NCBI GenBank assembly: GCA_020444425.1
Contig: JAHLLB010000041.1
Location: forward strand, 1 to 41,802
Direction of reading: 5' to 3'
DNA length: 41,802 nt
From: a bacterium
GTDB taxonomy: Bacteria > Electryoneota > Electryoneia > Electryoneales > Electryoneaceae
Shown here: positions 26,091-33,539 of the stretch, in pieces
Position numbering within the stretch: the stretch's first letter is position 1
Layout: every line of letters starts with the position of its first letter
The notes under the pieces: model-generated
The model's input: the letters and a program-made list of their open reading frames with translations, nothing else
Database searches by the model: none
Told to the model about the DNA's origin: nothing
Made by a program: the position numbers and the translations under genes

Positions 26091-26741
26091 TCAGTTCATC
26101 GTTGGGTCGAACTCTTCCTGACCTTCGAACAGACGGCGCGCCAACCCATACACCACATCATGACGGTGCAGGATCGCGGTCAACAGCTTGACACGCGCCA
26201 TGGGCTCTGTTTTCTCCAGCAACTCCTGCTGGCGGCGCAGATCCAAACCAATCGTCTGGCCGATGATGTACGACAGTTCCCGTTCCTGTTCCACTTCTTC
26301 CATCAGATCGTCGAGCTTTACCAGGTTCTCGCTCTCCAGATCCAATCGTCGAATGTACAGTTTATACAAGCGGACGAGTTCACCCAAATGCGTGGGTTCG
26401 GGTTTGTTCGAGGGGGCATCATCAAAATAACTGACTTCGGCTTCGAGGTACGCCTTGTACTTGAACACCTGGCGCACTTCGAACCGTTCCTCACCGACGA
26501 CGAGGATGTCCATCCGGCCGTCGTCATACCGGTTCAGAACCTTTTCAACACGGGCGGTGGTACCGATCACCGGCTGCTGCACGTCGAGGCCATGCAGAAT
26601 GCCAAAGCTGCGGCGTTCGCTGACACAGAGGTTGATCAGCTCCTTGTACCGCTCCTCGAAAATGTGCAACGGCATCGCCATGCCGGGATACAGCACCTTT
26701 TCCAGGGGAAACAACGGAATGATGTTTTGCCGGCTGTTCAT
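26091..26741 (-). CDS. LON peptidase substrate-binding-domain protein
   Basis: A 216-aa protein made almost entirely of the N-terminal LON domain (PF02190-like), without ATPase or protease parts. It begins MNSRQNIIPLFPLEKVLYPG, then has LHIFEERYKELI, FGILHGLDVQQPVIGTTARV and GRMDILVVGEERFEV, followed by the helical tail typical of stand-alone LON-N proteins (YIIGQTIGLDLRRQQELLE). I start at ATG 26741 because GGAG stands 7 bases upstream; an ATG at 26756 adds five residues. It is the first gene of the hutI-DUF72-GGDEF operon (4-base gap to hutI). It may bind substrates or hydrophobic peptides; no catalytic activity is expected. Confidence 0.88.
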   Translation of the reverse strand: MNSRQNIIPLFPLEKVLYPGMAMPLHIFEERYKELINLCVSERRSFGILHGLDVQQPVIGTTARVEKVLNRYDDGRMDILVVGEERFEVRQVFKYKAYLEAEVSYFDDAPSNKPEPTHLGELVRLYKLYIRRLDLESENLVKLDDLMEEVEQERELSYIIGQTIGLDLRRQQELLEKTEPMARVKLLTAILHRHDVVYGLARRLFEGQEEFDPTMN

Positions 26742-27220
26742 GAGGACACTCCACATCAGACAGAATGATACACTGACGACCCGACCTGTTTATCCCCCGC
26801 ATACAGCATGCCACACCGTGACAGAAATCCTGAATTGTTCGTCTGACGCCTCGCGATGCGTGATCCAGAGCACCTGGCATCGCTCTTCGCACGCTGCGAC
26901 AACGACCTCCGCCGTAGTCAAACCTCTTCGCTCACGGCCACGGCTTTTCCTTACCCGCGAACAGAATACCATCAGATCTCCAAACTTTGCACAAATGGAG
27001 AGCCCGAATTGTTTCCCCGGATTGCTCCCGGGGTTCGGGAAAATGGCGGGATCGTTCGTTTTGTGACAGAGTTAACAGTATCGGGTGATTTACGAAATTC
27101 AATCCCAATCATCTGAAACCGGTAGACCCATATCAACCATGCCCTCGGGCTTCAGCCTGGATGGAGGAAGGTCCAGGAACCCACAGCGGCGCGTTCTCCT
27201 CTCCGGGTTGACACCCGGAG
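26742..27220. other. Intergenic gap between the LON-domain operon and rmuC
   Basis: No gene that I can support. It must contain the operon promoter on the minus strand, but I found no convincing -35/-10 pair. Toward the right it holds an imperfect GGATTGCTCC/CCGGGG palindrome (near 27013-27040) and REP sequence (GCCCTCGGGCTTCAGCC near 27139) that continues into the rmuC end. Confidence 0.4.
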
Positions 27221-27241
27221 CTAGTCAGATTCGGCACCTTC
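27139..27241 (-). repeat. Inverted two-hairpin repeat module overlapping the rmuC end
   Basis: Read on the minus strand: GGCGCC-GAA-GGTGCC, link GAATCTGACTAGC, then the CCGGGTG/CAACCCGG hairpin, and further on a CAGGCTGAAGCCCGAGGGCA hairpin. This is the same module as at 6531 and 11607. Its TAG is the stop codon of rmuC and its first hairpin encodes the last codons. Confidence 0.8.
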
Positions 27242-28693
27242 GGCGCCGGAACCGTCGCCGCCTTCGTCACCGAGTAGCGTGGACGCTTCCAGCTCGGGCA
27301 AGGATTCGACACCCTTCATCTTGCGCCGGATCGTCGTCGTCTTGCCACGCGCCTGGCTGATCTTGTTCTGTGCTTCTGAGAGTTTTTTGCTGACGCCGTC
27401 CAGCATGCCGCCGAACTTTTCGAACTCGGTCTTCACCGCGCGCAACACATCCCAAACTTCCGAGCTGCGTTTTTCGATCGCGAGCGTCTTGAAGCCCATC
27501 TGCAAACTGCTCAAAATCGCGAACAGGTTCGTCGGTCCGACCGGGATCACGTGATGCTCGGTCTGCATCGTCTGCACCAGGCCCGGCGCGCGCAACACCT
27601 CGGCGTACAACCCCTCGGTGGGGATGAACATCAACGCGATGTCGGTCGTGTACGGCGGCCCGATGTACTTCGTGCGGATCTTCTTCGCTTCGCCCAGCAG
27701 CACACGGGTCAGCTCCTTCTGCGCCAGGGCGTACGCCTCCTTGTCGCCCGCTTCAATGGCTTGATCCATACGCTCGCGGGTTTCGACTGGGAACTTGGCG
27801 TCGATGGGTAGCAGCAACGGTGTCTGTTCGTCCGGACCGTTCGGTAGCTTCAACGCGAACTCGACCCGCTCGTTGCTGCCGGGAATCGTCGCGCAGTTCT
27901 TCGCGTACTGGGACGGCGTAAACACCTGCTCGAGCAACGCTTCCAGCTGCACTTCGCCGATGGTGCCGCGCTCGCGCACGTTGCTCAGCACACGTTTCAG
28001 ATCGCCGACTCCGCTGGCGAGGTTCTGCATCTCGCCCAGACCCTTGTGGACTTCCTCCAGCCGTTCGCTGACCTGCTTGAACGATTCGCCGAGCCGCTTC
28101 TCCAATGTTTCGTGCAGTTTTTCGTCCACCGTGAGCCGGATCTTCTCCAGCTTCTCCTCGTTCGCCTGGCTCACCTTCTCGAGGTTAACCCGGACACCTT
28201 CGTTCAGCTTCTCCGACGCTTCCCGCTGCTGATCGCGCAGCTCGCCCAGCTCCTTCGCGACACGCTCCTGCAACGTGAGGATCACATTCTTGTTCTCCTC
28301 GCCCTGCGTCTTCAACGTCTCGAACAACTTCTGTTGCAGTTCGGCCTGCGCGTTCTTGAACTGGGTGATCAGGTCACGCAGCGTCGTCTCCACCTTGTCG
28401 AGACGCGTGTCCTGGCTTTCCCGGCCCTTGGTCAACGTATCGCTGATCGAGGACTTGAGTGCGTCAACACGTGTTTCAAACGTCAGTTTGAGACCGTCGT
28501 TCAACTCACGCTGCACCCGTTCGATACCCTCACGGATGCGCCCGAGTTCGTCGTTGAACTGGCGCTGCTGGTCGGCGAGGCGAACGTCCAGGTCGGACGC
28601 GCTGACTCCCCCCTGTTTGCGAAACACAAGCAGCCACCCCGGCACGGCGGCGAGGATGACGACGACGAGGATCAGGATTTCTGCGGTGGTCAT
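27221..28693 (-). CDS. rmuC: DNA recombination protein RmuC
   Basis: A 490-aa membrane-anchored protein of the RmuC family, which limits DNA inversions and rearrangements; a nuclease fold related to PD-(D/E)XK enzymes has been proposed. It has one N-terminal membrane segment (TTAEILILVVVILAAVPGWL), a long coiled coil (about 40-250, rich in Glu, Lys and Gln), then the conserved core with GTIGEVQLEALLEQV, LPIDAKFPVE and VIPVGPTNLFAILSSL. I start at ATG 28693 (MTTAEIL); the frame stays open for 71 codons upstream through REP DNA. The C-terminus GAEGAESD and the TAG stop lie in a two-hairpin repeat, so the native end may have been replaced. It appears monocistronic. Confidence 0.93.
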   Translation of the reverse strand: MTTAEILILVVVILAAVPGWLLVFRKQGGVSASDLDVRLADQQRQFNDELGRIREGIERVQRELNDGLKLTFETRVDALKSSISDTLTKGRESQDTRLDKVETTLRDLITQFKNAQAELQQKLFETLKTQGEENKNVILTLQERVAKELGELRDQQREASEKLNEGVRVNLEKVSQANEEKLEKIRLTVDEKLHETLEKRLGESFKQVSERLEEVHKGLGEMQNLASGVGDLKRVLSNVRERGTIGEVQLEALLEQVFTPSQYAKNCATIPGSNERVEFALKLPNGPDEQTPLLLPIDAKFPVETRERMDQAIEAGDKEAYALAQKELTRVLLGEAKKIRTKYIGPPYTTDIALMFIPTEGLYAEVLRAPGLVQTMQTEHHVIPVGPTNLFAILSSLQMGFKTLAIEKRSSEVWDVLRAVKTEFEKFGGMLDGVSKKLSEAQNKISQARGKTTTIRRKMKGVESLPELEASTLLGDEGGDGSGAEGAESD

Positions 28694-28728
28694 TGGTGGT
28701 CCCGGACTATGAAGTTTGGGCTGCGGAC

Positions 28729-29147
28729 GATCCCAGACATGAATGTCTGGGGCACATGTTCTAGGCACTGGAAGATAAGGTGATCGTGTTTGCTTGCAAA
28801 CGTGGACGACGAATCCCGGACTGAAGTCCGAGGGCGTGAGTGCGCTGGTTTGTTGAACGGTTGCGAATCCCGGGCTGAAGCCCGAGGGCATGAATACACC
28901 AGTCAATTACAGGACCAGCAGTGGATCCCAGACATGACTGTCTGGGGCACATGTTCTAGGCACTGGAAGATAAGGTGATCGTGTTTGCTTGCAAACGTGG
29001 ACGACGAATCCCGGACTGAAGTCCGAGGGCGTGAGTGCGCTGGTTTGTTGAACGGTTGCGAATCCCGGGCTGAAGCCCGAGGGCATGAATACACCAGTCA
29101 ATTACAGGACCAGCAGTGGATCCCAGACATGACTGTCTGGGGCACGT
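28729..29147 (+). repeat. 195-bp tandem duplication of a REP cluster
   Basis: Copy 1 (28729-28923) and copy 2 (28924-29118) appear identical except for one base in the loop of the first palindrome (GACATGAATGTC against GACATGACTGTC); a third partial copy starts at 29119. Each unit carries the CCAGACAT palindrome (28732, 28927, 29122), a CGGACT-GAA-AGTCCG hairpin and a CGGGCT-GAA-AGCCCG hairpin. Near-identity implies a recent duplication. This region is upstream of rmuC, and no gene is visible in 28694-29696. Confidence 0.95.
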
Positions 29148-29167
29148 TCTGGTGATACACTCCCGCC

Positions 29168-29335
29168 TGGTGCCCGTGATTGTCCGCCGGTCTGTTTCGG
29201 CGGCTATCGCGGGTAGAACAGCCGTTCGTGGGGGACATCTGTCGGCACAGCCTTTTTGAATCGGCTGTGGATCGGTGTTGAACGACCAAAACGATCACGT
29301 CGTCCTGCCTGTGACAAGTGCCGCCAGATGTCCCC
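29168..29335 (-). repeat. 170-bp dispersed element, copy B (inverted)
   Basis: This is the reverse of copy A at 4185-4350. The 18-bp arms are GGGGACATCTGTCGGCAC and GTGCCGCCAGATGTCCCC (17 of 18 paired) and the second hairpin keeps CGCGATAGCCGCCGAAAC. Arms and second hairpin are conserved; the loop between the arms is not. Confidence 0.8.
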
Positions 29336-29358
29336 GACCTGGCCGTGTTGCGGACGAT

Positions 29359-29378
29359 CCACGACATGAATGTCGTGG
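29359..29378. repeat. REP-like palindrome (CCACGACAT stem)
   Basis: CCACGACAT arms surround GA, preceded by GAT and followed by GCATG. The same stem is found at 11811 and 11895. Confidence 0.85.
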
Positions 29379-29383
29379 GCATG

Positions 29384-29421
29384 AAACAGACCCGCGCTTG
29401 CGAACAAGCACGGGTCTGTTT
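29384..29421. terminator. Two-way hairpin terminator downstream of nrdJ
   Basis: AAACAGACCCG pairs with CGGGTCTGTTT (11 of 11) and inside it GCTTG pairs with CAAGC around CGAA. The outer arms give a short U-rich end on either strand. It is 275 bases past the nrdJ stop, beyond the minisatellite. Confidence 0.65.
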
Positions 29422-29506
29422 CTCAATAATCGTCAGTGTTCGATCATCCCGACGAGCTCATCTGCCGTCTGGGTAAACAACCCCTGCTTTTCTGCGATCC
29501 GTTTAT

Positions 29507-29528
29507 CCCGACCAGCAAGCTGGTCGGG
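29507..29528. repeat. REP-like palindrome (CCCGACCAGC stem)
   Basis: Perfect 10-bp arms around AA, preceded by TAT and followed by GGCAC. It is the counterpart of the palindrome at 11557, with one stem pair changed on both sides. Confidence 0.85.
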
Positions 29529-29533
29529 GCACA

Positions 29534-29662
29534 CCCAAAATTCACCAAACCCAAAATTCACCAAACGCAGAACTCACCAACACAAAATTCACCAACACAA
29601 AACGCAGAACTCACCAAACGCAGAACTCACCAAACGCAGAACTCAGAACTCACCAACCAACT
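29534..29662 (-). repeat. 16-bp minisatellite 3' of nrdJ
   Basis: About eight units of the CCCAAAATTCACCAAA / CGCAGAACTCACCAAA type run to within 35 bases of the nrdJ stop codon. Two variants of the unit alternate, and some units are shortened. Confidence 0.9.
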
Positions 29663-29696
29663 CACGGCACATGGCTCACGCTTGCATCTCAGCAAC

Positions 29697-32600
29697 TCAT
29701 CCGCACCCGGTCGTAGCGCCGCAGGTGGTGCAGGTGTGGCAGCTGCCGTTCCGGATCGTCGTGCTGCCGCATTCCGGGCACATCGGCGTGTCGTCGTTCA
29801 CCTGCTGGAAGGATGGCTGCAGCAGATCGTTCGACGCCCAGTCATCTTCGTCCTTCATGTCCGGCGTCGGCGGGAGGAGGTTGAAGTCCTCTTCCAGCGC
29901 GCTGCCGAACCCAGTGCCGTTCCCGTTGCCGTGACCGTTGCCGTGACCGTTGCCGTGGCTGCCGGTGTGGCCGTTGGTCAAACCGTTCTTCGGAACTTCG
30001 TCCAGAGACTTCTTCTTGCCGTTGCTGTTGAACTTGAGCACGACTTTGCCATCACGGTTGGTGTGCAGGTTGAACAGCCCACCCTTGCCGTTTCCGTTGG
30101 TCTTGACCCCGTTCGCCCGGGCTATCGGGCCACCGCTGCCCGCGGAACCACCGCTTGAACCGCCCGACCCGCTGCCGGAGACCTGGCCGCCGCCACCGTT
30201 GTCGACGTCAAAGCCGCCGTCGCCTTCCGGATCGTCCGGATCATTGAACAGCTGCTCCTGGCCGGCGTTGTCCGGCGGGAGGAACTTCAGCGACAGCCAG
30301 CGGAAGACATAGTCCATCACCGAGTGTGCGATGGGAATTTCCTTGTTGCCGGTGAAACCGTTCGGCTCGAAACGCGTGTGGATGAACTTGCGCGTCAGCA
30401 CCTGCAGCGGCACGCCATACTGCAACGCGATCGAGATCGAGGTCGCGAACGAATCCATCAGGCCGGAAATGAACGAGCCTTCCTTCGACATCACGATGAA
30501 GATTTCGCCCGGCTGGCCATCCTCATACAGACCGGCGGTGATGTAGCCTTCATACCCACCGATGCTGAACTTGTGCGTGATCGCCTGGCGTTCGTCCGGC
30601 AACTTCCGCCGATGCGGCTTGTAGACGATCTTTTCGACCGGTCCTTCGACCACGGCCGCCTTCGCCTGCTTGCCACTGCTGATCGGTTCGTCGCTCTTGC
30701 AGCCGTTACGATAGATCGCGATCGCCTTGATGCCCAGCTTCCACGATTCACTATACACCGTCTTGATGTCGTCAACGGTGGCTTCATGCGGCATGTTGAC
30801 CGTCTTGCTGATGGCGCCGGAGAGGAACGGCTGCACCGCGCCCATCATTTTAACATGGCCCATGTAGTGAATGCTGCGGCCACCAACTTCCAGCGCGCAG
30901 TCGAACACCGGCAGATGCTCATCCTTCAGACCCGGCGCGCCCTCGATGTGGTGATGCTCATCCACATACTCGACGATCTTCTTGACCTGGTTTTCCGAAT
31001 ACCCGAGCTGCTTCAGCGCCAATGGGACCGTGCGGTTGACGATCTGCAACGAACCGCCGCCCACCAGCTTCTTCGTCTTCACCAGCATGATGTCCGGCTC
31101 GATGCCGGTGGTGTCGCAGTCCATCATGAAGGAAATCGTCCCGGTCGGCGCGAGCACCGTCGCCTGTGCGTTGCGGAACCCGTGACGTTCGCCGAGCTGG
31201 ATCATCTCGTCGTACACGTTCTCGACTTCGTCGATCATGTACGGCGGGACGAGGCTGGAGTCGATCTTGTCGACCGCGTTCGCGTGCTTGCGAATCACAC
31301 GCATCATCGGCCGGCGGTTCTTCGTAAATCCCTTGAACGGGCCCTTCGCTTCCGCGAGTTCGGCGGAAGTGCGATACGCCTCGCCGTGCATCAACGCCGT
31401 GACGCTGGCGGCGTACGCCCGGCCTTCGTCGCTGTCGTACGGCATCCCGAGGCTCATCAGCAACGCGCCGAGGTTGGCATAGCCGAGGCCAAGAGGACGG
31501 AAGTCGTGACTGTTCTTCTCGATCTGCCTGGTCGGGTAGGACGCGTTCCCGACGATAATTTCCATCGCGGTGACGGTGACACGGACGGCGTTGCGATACG
31601 CCTCAACGTTGAACCTGCCATCTTCCTGCCGGAACTTCATCAAGTTGAGGCTGGCGAGATTGCACGCGCTGTTGTTGAGGAACATGTATTCGCTGCACGG
31701 GTTGCTCGCGTGGATGCGATCGGTACGGGGGCAGGTGTGCCAGTCGTTGATCGTGGAATCGAACTGGATGCCGGGGTCACCGGTAAGCCACGCGTTTTCC
31801 GCGATCTTGTCCAGCAGTTCGCGCGAAGGAAGTGTCGCAACCGGATCGTGCGGGTCGAGCACCGAGCGGGTCATGAACACATCGTCCTGCTCCACCGCCT
31901 TCATGAACTCGTCGGTGACACGGACGCTGTGGTTCGCATTCTGGAAAAAGACAGAGCCGTAGGCCTCACCATTGAAGCTGGAATCGTACCCCTGGGAGAT
32001 CAACGCCTTGGCCTTCAACTCCTCCTTCGACTTGCACTCGATGAACTCTTCAATGTCCGGATGGTCGATGTTGAGGATGACCATCTTCGCGGCGCGACGG
32101 GTCTTGCCACCCGACTTGATCACGCCGGCAAACGCGTCGTAACCACGCATGAAGCTGACCGGGCCGGACGCCTGGCCGCCGTGCGTCATGCCCTCGTTGG
32201 ACCCACGCAACGGGCTCAGGTTCACGCCCGCGCCCGAACCGTACTTGAAAAGCATGCCCTCGGTCTTCGCCAGCTCGAGGATCGATTCCATCGTATCCTC
32301 GACACTGTTGATGAAGCACGCACTGCACTGCGGATGGTCCTCAACCCCGACATTGAACCAGACAGGGCTATTAAATGCCATCATCTGATTGACAAGAAGA
32401 CTTGTCAATTCCTTGCGAAAGACTTCCCCGTCTTCCTCAGATGCAAAATAATTATCTTTGATACCCCAGTCGGCGATGGTGTCCGCAACACGCCCCACCA
32501 CCTGCTTCAGGCTGGCTTCACGCTCCGGGCTATCCATCTTGCCTTTGAAATATTTGGACACTACAACGTTTGTCGCGAGCTGCGAAAAGTGTTTCGGAAT

Positions 32601-32795
32601 TTCCAAACCCTTCTGCTCGAACACCACCTCTCCCTTTTCATTGATGATCGACGCGTCCCGTTTCGTCCATTCGATATCATCAAAGGGATCACTGCCTGTG
32701 CGGCTGAAGAAATGCTCAAACTGTAGCCCCGTCAAGGACTTAGCCTCATCTATAGCATCCTTTTGACGCGCTGCGACGTTCGTATCAACCGCCAT
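29697..32795 (-). CDS. nrdJ: Vitamin B12-dependent (class II) ribonucleoside-diphosphate reductase
   Basis: This enzyme reduces ribonucleotides to deoxyribonucleotides with adenosylcobalamin as radical source and needs no oxygen. It is 1032 aa. The active-site thiyl residue is Cys367 in SNPCSEYMFLNN; the redox pair is Cys157 (or Cys160) in HPQCSACF and the Cys of NSACNL. GSGAGVNLSPLRGSNE and PTGTISFMMDCDTTGIEPD are further family blocks. The C-terminal region carries a Gly/Ser-rich linker (about 860-885), a second linker of Gly, Asn and His (about 940-960), and a zinc ribbon with Cys pairs at 1006/1009 and 1022/1025 whose last residues (TTGCG) probably re-reduce the active site. GAGGAGG precedes the ATG at 32795. 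A large structured spacer upstream and dcd before it suggest joint control of the dNTP supply. Confidence 0.96.
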   Translation of the reverse strand: MAVDTNVAARQKDAIDEAKSLTGLQFEHFFSRTGSDPFDDIEWTKRDASIINEKGEVVFEQKGLEIPKHFSQLATNVVVSKYFKGKMDSPEREASLKQVVGRVADTIADWGIKDNYFASEEDGEVFRKELTSLLVNQMMAFNSPVWFNVGVEDHPQCSACFINSVEDTMESILELAKTEGMLFKYGSGAGVNLSPLRGSNEGMTHGGQASGPVSFMRGYDAFAGVIKSGGKTRRAAKMVILNIDHPDIEEFIECKSKEELKAKALISQGYDSSFNGEAYGSVFFQNANHSVRVTDEFMKAVEQDDVFMTRSVLDPHDPVATLPSRELLDKIAENAWLTGDPGIQFDSTINDWHTCPRTDRIHASNPCSEYMFLNNSACNLASLNLMKFRQEDGRFNVEAYRNAVRVTVTAMEIIVGNASYPTRQIEKNSHDFRPLGLGYANLGALLMSLGMPYDSDEGRAYAASVTALMHGEAYRTSAELAEAKGPFKGFTKNRRPMMRVIRKHANAVDKIDSSLVPPYMIDEVENVYDEMIQLGERHGFRNAQATVLAPTGTISFMMDCDTTGIEPDIMLVKTKKLVGGGSLQIVNRTVPLALKQLGYSENQVKKIVEYVDEHHHIEGAPGLKDEHLPVFDCALEVGGRSIHYMGHVKMMGAVQPFLSGAISKTVNMPHEATVDDIKTVYSESWKLGIKAIAIYRNGCKSDEPISSGKQAKAAVVEGPVEKIVYKPHRRKLPDERQAITHKFSIGGYEGYITAGLYEDGQPGEIFIVMSKEGSFISGLMDSFATSISIALQYGVPLQVLTRKFIHTRFEPNGFTGNKEIPIAHSVMDYVFRWLSLKFLPPDNAGQEQLFNDPDDPEGDGGFDVDNGGGGQVSGSGSGGSSGGSAGSGGPIARANGVKTNGNGKGGLFNLHTNRDGKVVLKFNSNGKKKSLDEVPKNGLTNGHTGSHGNGHGNGHGNGNGTGFGSALEEDFNLLPPTPDMKDEDDWASNDLLQPSFQQVNDDTPMCPECGSTTIRNGSCHTCTTCGATTGCG

Positions 32796-33268
32796 TGGGC
32801 CTCCTCAGCAACAAGAAGTGGAAACGTTTGTATGTTGAATGTGACCGAGTGCAAATATTTCTGTTTGACCGGCCGCAAATCCTACTCATGACACTGTCTA
32901 CAGCAACTCGATTTCAGGCGTGATGTTCGCAATTTCACGCTGAAATCCGGAACCCGCCAAATACTCACTTCGCGTTGCGGAAACACGCGCAAACGCGTCG
33001 TCAAGTGAGAGAGCGAGCCCCCCGTCAAAGGATAAAATCCTTTTGAAAGTTCTTCAAAAACAGCTCTTTAGATACTACCAGGTGGTACTTCGACATGGTA
33101 CGTGTCCAATCGTACCATCTTCCTGGGTGGGTGGACCGCGCGGCGCAGCTGGTGGCAATTCAACCGGCCCAAGCCTCCTCCCCTCGCAACGATCTAGAGC
33201 CCCTCGCGAACATGAACCGAATCCTTCCCAGACTCTCCTCATGTTCCGCTGTCCCGTGCCTGAAGACG
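32796..33268 (-). promoter_or_regulatory. Structured 5' leader of nrdJ (candidate regulatory RNA)
   Basis: If the promoter at 33275-33303 is used, the nrdJ message has a leader of about 470 bases with many inverted repeats: GATTTCAG-CGTGA/TCACG-C-CTGAAATC (32910-32947, 13 pairs and one bulge), CTCACTT/AAGTGAG enclosing CGCGTT/AACGCG (32964-33009), CAAAGGAT/ATCCTTTTG (33026-33045), TACCA/TGGTA (33076-33087), ATGGTACG/CGTACCAT (33095-33118, perfect, 8-base loop) and GAACATGA/TCATGTTC (33208-33246). No ORF of note is present. I looked for the cobalamin riboswitch B12-box and did not find one. This could be a novel riboswitch or attenuator, or a separate small RNA. Confidence 0.4.
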
Positions 33269-33274
33269 CCGGAC

Positions 33275-33303
33275 AAGATAGACGGTCGCTTCTTGCTTGT
33301 CAA
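33275..33303 (-). promoter_or_regulatory. Candidate sigma70-type promoter for nrdJ
   Basis: On the minus strand a perfect TTGACA (33303-33298) is followed after 17 bases by TATCTT (33280-33275). Transcription would start near 33268. A 12-bp inverted repeat (CACGATCTGGTG/CACCAGATCGTG, 33305-33347) stands just upstream. Confidence 0.45.
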
Positions 33304-33334
33304 GCACGATCTGGTGGTGAAATATTTTCTCCAA

Positions 33335-33350
33335 GCACCAGATCGTGAGG
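33335..33350. promoter_or_regulatory. Possible second, degenerate NrdR box
   Basis: GCACCAGATCGTGAGG shares 9 of 16 positions with the NrdR consensus and 11 of 16 with the better box, from which it is spaced 32 bases. NrdR usually binds box pairs 31-32 bases apart. It overlaps one arm of the 12-bp inverted repeat, which is another explanation for its sequence. Confidence 0.25.
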
Positions 33351-33366
33351 TTCAGATTAGAAACGT

Positions 33367-33382
33367 GCACTAGATATTGTGT
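33367..33382. promoter_or_regulatory. Candidate NrdR box
   Basis: GCACTAGATATTGTGT matches the palindromic NrdR operator (ACACTATATATTGTGT) at 14 of 16 positions. It lies about 64 bases upstream of the candidate nrdJ -35 hexamer. NrdR is the ATP/dATP-sensing repressor of ribonucleotide reductase genes; its gene is not in this window. Confidence 0.5.
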
Positions 33383-33539
33383 ATCTGCTTGTTTAATCTG
33401 GAGATCGTAATTTTAACCTGTTACGGCGATGTGAGGATGACTCCAGATTCCTCACAACCTGGCACCGTTTGAAGTAAGAAGTAGGAGGACGTACAGAGGG
33501 GAGGCCTGATCCGACTCCGCAGCTCCGGTTCGGGTTGCC

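Noticed and set aside
26790..26972. 60-codon minus-strand frame containing VLWITHREASDEQF
   Set aside because: The end looks slightly protein-like, perhaps a remnant, but there is no ribosome binding site, no recognised family and a plus-strand frame overlaps it.
28690..29101. Short open frames in the 195-bp duplications (PRASARDSQPF-type peptides)
   Set aside because: They are translations of REP palindromes that recur in every copy and frame; no start context.
29534..29662. Regularly repeated units as a possible CRISPR array
   Set aside because: Units are 16 bp with no unique spacers; it is a minisatellite.
30324..32726. 800-codon open frame on the plus strand opposite nrdJ
   Set aside because: It is antisense to a certain gene and arises from GC-biased third positions; the translation is Arg/His-rich with no family.
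32796..33539. Cobalamin riboswitch or RNase P RNA upstream of nrdJ
   Set aside because: I found no B12-box; GAGGAGAGTCTGGG near 33227-33240 on the minus strand recalls the RNase P start, but the rest of the conserved core is missing.
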